From NCBI RefSeq assembly GCF_013410035.1, contig NZ_JACCBW010000006.1:62001-126000 (forward strand): a DNA stretch of 64,000 nucleotides. The letters run 5' to 3'. The notes under the pieces were generated by a model. That model worked only from the letters and a program-made list of their open reading frames with translations. It was not told the DNA's origin and ran no database searches. Below are positions 57,427 to 64,000 of the stretch, one piece after another (the stretch's first letter is position 1; each line of letters starts with the position of its first letter). This DNA comes from Nocardioides cavernae (GTDB lineage: Bacteria > Actinomycetota > Actinomycetes > Propionibacteriales > Nocardioidaceae). Made by a program: the position numbers and the translations under genes.

Positions 57427-58270
57427 CAGACCTCCAGCCGCTTGTCGAGACCGGTGACCGCCCAGCGCCAGTCGAGCAGGCAGAGCACCACGAGGACGCC
57501 GGCGTTGACGGTCGCCAGCGACCAGTCGACCGTGTCGAGGCAGAACATCCGCGACAGCGACACACCGTGCCACAGCGGGGTCAGCCGGGCCGCCCACTCC
57601 AGGACCGGCCCGAGGTTGGCGATGGGGAAGAACGCCCCGGAGAACAGCGTCAGCGGCATCACGCCCAGGCGGAAGAGGACCCCGAAGCCCTCCTCCGACC
57701 TCAACCTCGCGGAGTAGCCGAAGGTCAGCACGGCGAACGCGGTGCCGACCAGGACCTGCGAGAGCCAGGCGAGCAGCGGCCCCCACCAGCTCTCGAAGAC
57801 GCCGAACGGAGCCAGCACGAGCATGAAGACCCCGCACGCGGTCGCGACCCGCACCACGACGAAGGCGATGAACGCGTTGACGAGGTCGCGCACGGCGAGG
57901 GGCGTGGCGAGCTGGGCGAAGAACGTCTTGTGCCACTTGATGGCACCCATGACGGGGTAGGTGGACTCGCTCACGGCGATCTGCATCGCGTGCGCGGCGA
58001 CGAGGCCCGGGACGATGAAGGCGAGGTAGGAGGTCGCGCCCTCGAGGGTGTCGGGGTCGGCGTCGATGAAGCCGCCGAGCAGCACGCCCATGGCGACGAC
58101 GTAGAACAGCGGCGCCGCGAACGAGCTGATCACTCCCCCGCGCCAGGTGCGCTTGTAGACCGTCAGCCAGTAGTCGTACTGCCGGGCCAGGCCCTCCCAC
58201 ACCGACAGCGCCCCGGTCGGGCGTGCGGCGGGGCGTGCGGTGGACGAGGTGGTCGTCGTGTCGGCCGCCA

Positions 58271-58271
<1 letters not shown>
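57426..58271 (-). CDS. ABC-2 type permease (first subunit)
   Basis: A 281-aa six-helix ABC-2 permease: a Thr/Ala-rich N-terminus, WRGGVISSFAAPLFYVVAMG, VPGLVAAHAMQIAVSEST, KWHKTFFAQLATPLAVRD, LTLFSGAFFPIANLGP and TPLWHGVSLSRM. Two different permeases imply a heterodimeric membrane channel. ATG overlaps the ATPase stop by one base (TGATG). Confidence 0.92.
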
Positions 58272-59198
<927 letters not shown>

Positions 59199-59237
59199 GT
59201 GGCAGGACCCTAGTTCAGCGCGCGCGTCCGGCGGGGA

Positions 59238-60122
59238 TCAGCGCCCGGCGAGCGCGGTCCGCATCGCCTCGACGTGCGCGGGCGTCGAGCCGCAGCACCC
59301 GCCGACGAGGTCGATGCCGAGGGCCGCCAGCCGCTCGGCGTGCGCAGCCATGTCGGCCGCGGTGGCGTCGTACTCGAAGTGGTCGCCGACGACGTGGGGC
59401 AGGCCGGCGTTGGACTGCGCGACCAGCAGCAGGCCGTCGGGTCGTGCGTCGACCATCTCGGCGGCGATGACCTCCATCTCACCGGGACCGCGACCGCAGT
59501 TGGCCCCCACCGCGTCGGCCCCGGCGGCGGCCAGGTGCGTGACCGCGTCGGCCGGGCGTACGCCCATCATCGTGCGGAGGTTGGTGTCGAAGCTCAGGGT
59601 GACCACGACCGGCAGGTCCGGGGCGACCTCGCGCGCGGCGGCCAGCGCCGCGTCGGCCTCCCCGAGGTCGCTCAGGGTCTCGACGAGGACGAGGTCGATG
59701 CCGCCGTCGAGGAGCCCGCGCAGCTGCTCGGCGAAGAGCGCCTGTGCCTCCTCCGGCGACATCGCGCCGAGCGGCGCGAGCAGCTCGCCGGTCGGGCCGA
59801 GGTCGCCGGCGACGAGCAGGCCGCGTCCGTCGGCGACGGACCGGGCGACCTGCGCCGCGACCCGGTTGACCTCGTCGATCCTGTCGCCGAGGCCGTGCAT
59901 GTCGAGGCGCGGTCGGGTGCCGCCGAAGGTGTTGGTGGTCAGGATGCGCGCGCCGGCGTCGGCGTACGCCGTGTGCGCGGCCCGGATGGCGTCGGGGTCC
60001 TGCAGGTTCCACAGCTCGCCCGGAGCGCCGTCCTCGAGGCCGCTGTCCTGCAGCAGCGTGCCCATGGCGCCGTCGAGCAGGACGGGTCGGGCGTCGCCGA
60101 GGAGGGCCGCGAGGCGGTTCAG
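59238..60122 (-). CDS. Homocysteine S-methyltransferase family protein
   Basis: A protein of about 294 aa, a Zn-dependent TIM barrel that transfers methyl groups to homocysteine (BHMT/MmuM/MetH N-domain family). RPVLLDGAMGTLLQDSG, ILTTNTFGG, the Zn ligands in VGANCGRGPGEM and GGCCGSTPAHVEAM are clear. The start is unusual: no ATG, GTG or TTG suits. A CTG at 60122 overlaps the upstream stop as CTGA. The nearest canonical start, GTG 60167, would include poorly used codons (CCT, CTA, CGA, GTT) and a 49-nt overlap. Methyl donor unknown. Confidence 0.85.
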   Translation of the reverse strand: MNRLAALLGDARPVLLDGAMGTLLQDSGLEDGAPGELWNLQDPDAIRAAHTAYADAGARILTTNTFGGTRPRLDMHGLGDRIDEVNRVAAQVARSVADGRGLLVAGDLGPTGELLAPLGAMSPEEAQALFAEQLRGLLDGGIDLVLVETLSDLGEADAALAAAREVAPDLPVVVTLSFDTNLRTMMGVRPADAVTHLAAAGADAVGANCGRGPGEMEVIAAEMVDARPDGLLLVAQSNAGLPHVVGDHFEYDATAADMAAHAERLAALGIDLVGGCCGSTPAHVEAMRTALAGR

Positions 60123-60412
60123 GACGTCAACCCGTCGAGGTAGGCGGCGAGGCGCGAGGCGGGCCACTGGGCGTCGAGGTCGGCCGCCACGCGGTCCAGC
60201 ACGTCGGCGGGGCTGCCGTCGGCAGCGGTCCACGGGGAGCGGGTCCAGCCGTCGAGGTAGTCGTCGGCGCCGGTGTCGCCGAGGCGCATCGCGGCCTCGT
60301 CGATGGCTTCCTGGAACCTCGCCGCGAGCTGCACCTTGGCGGTCTCGTCACCGGCTCGGGCGGCGACCATCGAGGGGAGGTCGCGCCAGAGCGTCACCTG
60401 GTACTCCGTCAC
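60119..60412 (-). CDS. Virulence_fact-domain small protein
   Basis: A 97-aa protein, VTEYQVTLWRDLPSMVAARA, then LAARFQEAIDEAAMRLG. This is the 'virulence factor' Pfam family (PF13769 by recall), which despite the name is often linked to one-carbon/methyltransferase genes, as here next to the homocysteine methyltransferase. GTG at 60412 with TAGGCT 7 nt upstream (60420-60425), hence probably leaderless. Function unknown. Confidence 0.82.
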   Translation of the reverse strand: MTEYQVTLWRDLPSMVAARAGDETAKVQLAARFQEAIDEAAMRLGDTGADDYLDGWTRSPWTAADGSPADVLDRVAADLDAQWPASRLAAYLDGLTS

Positions 60413-60427
60413 GGCACCGAGCCTAGG

Positions 60428-61576
60428 TCAGGCCGGGGTCAGTCGCAGGAGGCGTCCAGCCCCGGCGTCCTCCAGCAGCCAGATCGCACCGTCAGGCCCC
60501 TCCTCGACCGCCCGGATCCGCTGCCCGAGTTCGTACACCTCGGCGGCGCCGGCCTCCACGCCGTCGAGGTCGACGCGGACCAGCGCCTCGCCCGAGAGCG
60601 CCCCGAGGAACGCGTCACCGCGCCAGTCCTCGAACATCTCGCCGGAGTGGATCATCAGGCTGCCGGGCGAGATGCTCGGGTCCCACGACCGCGCCGGCGC
60701 GGTGAAGCCGTCCCCCTCCGCGTGGTCGGGGATCTCGCCGCCGCCGTAGTCGCTGCCGTTGCTCACCTCCGGCCAGCCGTAGTTGGCCCCCGGCTCCACG
60801 ACGTTGAGCTCGTCACCACCCTCCGGACCCATCTCCGAGGACCACAGGGTGCCGTCGGGGGCGTGCTCGAGCCCGAGCGGGTTGCGGTGGCCCCAGCTCC
60901 AGACCTCCGCGGCGGTGCCGCCCTCGTCCGCGAGCGGGTTGCCCGGAGCCGGGGCGCCGTCGAGCGTCAGCCGGACGATCGTGCCGAGGGTGTTCGAGGT
61001 GTCCTGGGCCGGCTCGCCGAGCTGCCGGTCGCCGGAGGAGACGAAGAGGTGCTCGCCGTCGGGCGAGAACGCCAGCCGGTGTCCGAAGTGCCCACTGCCG
61101 GCGACCTTGGGCGTCTGTCGCCAGACGACCTCGAGGTCGACCAGGGCAGGCCGCTCGCCGGAGGTGTCCAGCCGAGCACGGCCGACCGCGGCGCCGACGC
61201 CGCCCTCGCCGGCCTCGGCCCAGCTCAGGTAGACCATCGCGTCGTCCGCGTGGGTCGGGCCCGGCAGGACGTCACCGAGCCCGCCCTGACCGGCGTCGAC
61301 CACCTCGGGGGTCCCGTCCACCTCGACGCGCTCACCCGTGCCACCGTCGCGCAGGTGGAGCTCACCGGTGCGCTCGGTGACGAGCAGGTCGCCGTCGGGG
61401 AGGAACGCCATCGCCCACGGCTCGTCGAACCGGTCGACCTCCTCGACGGCGAACGGCCAGCCCGCGTCGTCCTCGCCGGTGGCGGGTCCGAGCCCGCCCG
61501 AGGACGCGGTGTCGGCGGAGCACGCGGTCGCGGCGACCGCCAGCAGGCCGGCCACGGCGGCCGCGAGTCGCTTCAT
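60428..61576 (-). CDS. PQQ-dependent sugar dehydrogenase-like lipoprotein
   Basis: A 382-aa exported beta-propeller of the glucose/sorbosone dehydrogenase family. Lipoprotein signal LLAVAATACSA (Cys19), then FDEPWAMAFLPDGDLLVTER, GHFGHRLAFSPDG with the catalytic-type His, SWGHRNPLGLEHAPDG and GANYGWPEVSNG. Members use PQQ with Ca2+, but many actinobacterial ones have no known substrate. PQQ synthesis genes are not nearby. Confidence 0.9.
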   Translation of the reverse strand: MKRLAAAVAGLLAVAATACSADTASSGGLGPATGEDDAGWPFAVEEVDRFDEPWAMAFLPDGDLLVTERTGELHLRDGGTGERVEVDGTPEVVDAGQGGLGDVLPGPTHADDAMVYLSWAEAGEGGVGAAVGRARLDTSGERPALVDLEVVWRQTPKVAGSGHFGHRLAFSPDGEHLFVSSGDRQLGEPAQDTSNTLGTIVRLTLDGAPAPGNPLADEGGTAAEVWSWGHRNPLGLEHAPDGTLWSSEMGPEGGDELNVVEPGANYGWPEVSNGSDYGGGEIPDHAEGDGFTAPARSWDPSISPGSLMIHSGEMFEDWRGDAFLGALSGEALVRVDLDGVEAGAAEVYELGQRIRAVEEGPDGAIWLLEDAGAGRLLRLTPA

Positions 61577-61680
61577 GGACCCATCCTGCGCGACGGCCAC
61601 AACCGCTCGGGTCCCGCGCGCGTCACACCCGCGAACGCCCTCGTCGGGGTGCTCACCCACCTCGACAGGAAGACCACCCC

Positions 61681-62901
61681 ATGCCGGCCCGCCGACTCCT
61701 CACCCGTGGCGCCCTCGCGCTGATCGTCCCTGCAGCCCTCGTCCCCGTCGTGGGACCCGCGTCCGCCGACGGCACCGATGCCCCGACCGATCCGCCCGGC
61801 GTGCCGACCGACGTCTCCTCCGTGACGCGGCCGCACCAGCGGATCTCCCTGCAGGCGCTCCCCCGGATCGTCCAGCCCGGTGGCCGGGTCGCCGCGGCGG
61901 ACGACGCCCGGGCGGCGGTCGTGGCCACCCTGCGACCGGTCACGCCCGGGCGGCGGGTCCAGGTCCAGGTGCGGCGCGGCGAGACGTGGGAGGTGCTCGC
62001 CACGCGCCGTCAGGACCTGCGCGGCCGCGCCCAGTTCGCCGTACCGGCTGCCGAGGCGGGCCATCCGCTGACCTACCGCGTGCGGGCGATGGCGTCCGGG
62101 AGCCTCCGACCGCTCTCGAGCCGACCCGTCAGCACGGCCCGCTGGCAGCACCCCGCGTGGACCGACGAGTTCGGGGGCGACCGCCTCGGGCCGGAGTGGA
62201 GCCACCGCGGCCGTGACTACGTCCCCACCTCGCGCCGCACCTGCGCCAAGGGCGACCCGAGCGCCGTCAGCGTCGGCGGAGGAGCGGTGCGGCTGAGCGT
62301 GGTCGTCGACCCGGACGCGACCGGCCGGTGCCGGATCCGTGGTCGCGACCAGGCGCCCGGCAGGCACGCCTACCGGCTCAACGGGCACATCGGCACCGAG
62401 GGCGCGTTCGGCTTCAGGTACGGCGTCGCCGCCGCGCGCGTGAAGTTCCACCGCCTGCGCGGCCAGCACGGCGCGTTCTGGCTGCAGCCCGTCGCCGGCA
62501 TGTACCCCGGCGCCGCGGGGAGCGAGATCGACGTGGTCGAGTACTTCGGCGACCGCCACCCCCAGGGAGGGCTCGCGACCTTCATGCACCGCTACGAGGG
62601 CAAGCGACGCGTCTCCGCCGGGGGGTGGATCCCGGACTCGCGCTCCTACCTGCAGGGTCGGTGGGACGGCTGGTCGAAGAACTATCACGTCTTCTCGGTG
62701 GAGTGGCGCCCGCGGCTGGTGGTCTTCCGCATCGACGGCAAGGAGACGGGCCGGATGCGCGGTCGCGGCGTGTCGGACGTGCGGCAGTTCCCGATCCTGA
62801 GCCTGCTCGCCGCGGACTACGAGGTCCCGAGGATCGCCGACGCGCGCCTGCCGCAGCACATGTACGTCGACTGGGTGCGAGTGTGGGAGACGAACGGCTG
62901 A
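61681..62901 (+). CDS. Secreted family GH16 glycoside hydrolase
   Basis: A 406-aa secreted enzyme. Signal peptide LALIVPAALVPVVGPASA, a linker and a small beta-domain (60-150), then a GH16 jelly-roll starting WTDEFGGDRLGPEW. The catalytic motif is GSEIDVVEYFG with Glu282 (nucleophile), Asp284 and Glu287 (acid/base). GH16 members cleave beta-1,3(4)-glucans, agar or carrageenan; the specificity is not determined here. AGGAAG lies 9 nt before the ATG. Divergent from the sugar dehydrogenase gene. Confidence 0.93.
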   Translation: MPARRLLTRGALALIVPAALVPVVGPASADGTDAPTDPPGVPTDVSSVTRPHQRISLQALPRIVQPGGRVAAADDARAAVVATLRPVTPGRRVQVQVRRGETWEVLATRRQDLRGRAQFAVPAAEAGHPLTYRVRAMASGSLRPLSSRPVSTARWQHPAWTDEFGGDRLGPEWSHRGRDYVPTSRRTCAKGDPSAVSVGGGAVRLSVVVDPDATGRCRIRGRDQAPGRHAYRLNGHIGTEGAFGFRYGVAAARVKFHRLRGQHGAFWLQPVAGMYPGAAGSEIDVVEYFGDRHPQGGLATFMHRYEGKRRVSAGGWIPDSRSYLQGRWDGWSKNYHVFSVEWRPRLVVFRIDGKETGRMRGRGVSDVRQFPILSLLAADYEVPRIADARLPQHMYVDWVRVWETNG

Positions 62902-62937
62902 GACCCACGCGGCTGCCGCGTTTGCGACACTGGACGG

Positions 62938-63291
62938 ATGAGCCCCCCAGGCGCCGAGGCCGTCGACGCGTACGTCGCGCAGTTCCCGCCCGAGGTGCAG
63001 GACCGCCTGACCCGGCTGCGCCACGTCATCCTCGAGCACCTGCCCGGGGGCGAGGAGACGATCCGCTACGACATGCCGGCCGTGATGGTCGGTGCGCGCT
63101 ACGGCCTGCACTTCGCCGGGTGGAAGAAGCACGTCGCCCTCTACCCCGTGCCGCGCCTCGACGAGCCGCTGGAGTCCCGGGTCTCGCCCTACCGGACCGG
63201 GCAGGACACGGTGCGCTTCCTGCACAGCAGGGACCTGCCCTACGAGCTGGTCGGCGAGATCTGCGACCACGTGGCGGCGCTGCGACGATGA
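62938..63291 (+). CDS. DUF1801 protein (YdhG-like)
   Basis: A 117-aa protein with the DUF1801 pattern VDAYVAQFPPEVQDRLTRLR, EETIRYDMPAVMV and HFAGWKKHVALYPVP. Structurally a ferrochelatase/frataxin-like small domain of unknown function. Overlaps the following arr gene as ATGA. Confidence 0.88.
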   Translation: MSPPGAEAVDAYVAQFPPEVQDRLTRLRHVILEHLPGGEETIRYDMPAVMVGARYGLHFAGWKKHVALYPVPRLDEPLESRVSPYRTGQDTVRFLHSRDLPYELVGEICDHVAALRR

Positions 63292-63743
63292 GCGACGATG
63301 CCCGCGTGCCGGTGACCTACGAGCACCACGACCACGTGTCGGGCCCGTTCCTCCACGGGACCAAGGCGGTGCTGCGCCCCGGCGACGAGCTCGTCGTTGG
63401 CCACTCCTCCAACTTCGAGGAGGGGCGGGTGATGAACCACGTCTACTTCACCACCCTCGAGAGCACCGCGGCGTGGGGGGCGCAGCTCTCGGCTGCCCTG
63501 GCCGGGCTCGAGTCACGCGGCCACGTCTATGCGGTCGAGCCGCTGGGGCCGTTCGAGGACGACCCCAACGTCACCGACAAGCGCTTCCCGGGCAACCCGA
63601 CGGAGTCCTACCGGACCCGCCACCCGCTCCGCGTGCTGCACGAGGTGCAGGACTGGCGGCCGCACGACCGCGAGACGCTCGGGACCATGCTCGACAACCT
63701 CGCACGGCTCCGCGAGCAGGGCCTGGACGTCATCGAGGACTGA
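63288..63743 (+). CDS. arr: Rifamycin ADP-ribosyltransferase (Arr)
   Basis: A 151-aa enzyme that inactivates rifamycins by ADP-ribosylation from NAD. Arr features: GPFLHGTKAVLRPGDELVVG with the catalytic-type His, NHVYFTTLESTAAWGAQLS, GHVYAVEPLGPFEDDPN and FPGNPTESYRTRHPLRV. Length agrees with Arr-ms (143 aa) and Arr-2. Chromosomal arr genes are common in actinobacteria and not necessarily acquired. Its 3' end overlaps the convergent acetyltransferase by 14 bp. Confidence 0.95.
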   Translation: MSDDARVPVTYEHHDHVSGPFLHGTKAVLRPGDELVVGHSSNFEEGRVMNHVYFTTLESTAAWGAQLSAALAGLESRGHVYAVEPLGPFEDDPNVTDKRFPGNPTESYRTRHPLRVLHEVQDWRPHDRETLGTMLDNLARLREQGLDVIED

Positions 63744-64000
63744 GCTCGCGGCGCACCACCCGGCGCCGCAGGGTGGGCGAGGCGACCACCTCGTAGCCGG
63801 CCTCCAGGAACACCTGCAGCAGACCGACCGACGCCTCGTCCCAGATCACCGTCCTGCCCGGCGGCGGCTCCATCGGGTACCCCTCCAGCACCCGCGCCCC
63901 CACCTGCCGGCCGTACTCCACGGTGGCGTGCGCGAGCTCGTAGGTCAGCCCTGCCTTGCGCCAGCCCTTCCGCACCACGAAGCAGGTCACCGACCACACG
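63730..64000 (-). CDS. GNAT-type acetyltransferase (5' end beyond window)
   Basis: Only the last 90 codons are present, open to the window edge. SVTCFVVRKGWRKAGLTYEL is the acetyl-CoA-binding strand-helix of a GNAT fold, followed by AHATVEYGRQVGARVLEGYP and a final GYEVVASPTLRRRVVRREL. Many actinobacterial homologues are unassigned; substrate unknown. Confidence 0.78.
   Translation of the reverse strand, partial: VWSVTCFVVRKGWRKAGLTYELAHATVEYGRQVGARVLEGYPMEPPPGRTVIWDEASVGLLQVFLEAGYEVVASPTLRRRVVRRELSPR

Noticed and set aside
63288..63743. arr as a horizontally acquired resistance cassette
   Set aside because: Base composition and codon use match its neighbours, it is coupled to DUF1801 by ATGA, and no attC, integron or transposase is near.

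Overview
The window is about 72% G+C by eye, densely packed, and reads as the chromosome of a high-GC actinobacterium. A Nocardioidaceae (Nocardioides-like) host is my best guess. This rests on the conserved block pdtaR / pyk / gltDB / lgt / trpABC / hisI, a tRNA Gly-Cys-Val array, the divergent glgC-glgM pair, recA-recX with an actinobacterial LexA box, and heavy use of GTG starts and 4-nt ATGA/GTGA overlaps. I saw no prophage, insertion sequence or CRISPR array. Most of the window is core metabolism with small accessory insertions.

Layout. 1-5 kb: end of a branched-chain amino-acid type binding lipoprotein, an ANTAR regulator (pdtaR), tRNA-Leu(CAA), a free-standing HTH/LAGLIDADG protein, pyruvate kinase. 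4-17 kb: minus-strand core block of glutamate synthase (gltB, gltD), lgt, a SCO1-like copper chaperone, trpA-trpB-trpC, two small membrane proteins, hisI and a pabC-like aminotransferase; trpE is absent. 17 kb: tRNA-Gly, tRNA-Cys and tRNA-Val with promoter and terminator. 17.5-24 kb: arylsulfatase plus MFS transporter under a divergent IclR regulator, then sulfotransferase, K+ channel and BrkB-type membrane protein. 24-29.4 kb: secreted metallopeptidase, AidB-like protein, a small unknown protein with a decayed tandem copy, pgm. 29.4-32 kb: three DGPF/YCII proteins and an ECF42 sigma factor. 32-34.4 kb: glgC and glgM. 34.5-39.3 kb: an AbiEi/DUF559 protein, dctA and its CitA/CitB-type two-component system. 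39.3-44.6 kb: glyA and a sulfite reductase / cysH / chelatase operon preceded by a cysteine leader peptide. 44.6-48 kb: a coupled PPK2 / HipA-like kinase / DUF3037 / AlkD operon. 48-53 kb: phosphoribosyltransferase, recX, recA, and an upstream coupled DinB / methyltransferase / DUF3046 / MFS chain. 53-64 kb: acetyltransferase, second BrkB protein, acyl-CoA synthetase, an ABC-2 exporter whose ATPase is frameshifted, homocysteine methyltransferase, sugar dehydrogenase lipoprotein, GH16 glucanase, DUF1801, rifamycin ADP-ribosyltransferase, and a truncated acetyltransferase at the edge.

How the parts connect. Assimilation is prominent: glutamate synthase for nitrogen, APS/sulfite reduction with siroheme metallation for sulfur, and sulfate-ester handling by the sulfatase. 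Carbon storage is represented by pgm, glgC and glgM, and dicarboxylate uptake by dctA with its regulators. Regulation is visible in the DNA: a LexA box for recA, a Crp/GlxR-like site at dctA, paired palindromes at the IclR locus, an ECF42-type promoter, the leader peptide, and a recurring TAGNNT box 6-8 nt upstream of start codons that points to many leaderless mRNAs.

The most interesting items are the cysteine leader upstream of sulfite reductase, the LAGLIDADG-like protein beside tRNA-Leu, the tandem small-gene duplication with one decayed copy, the PPK2/HipA-like operon, and the frameshift just behind Walker A of the ABC ATPase.
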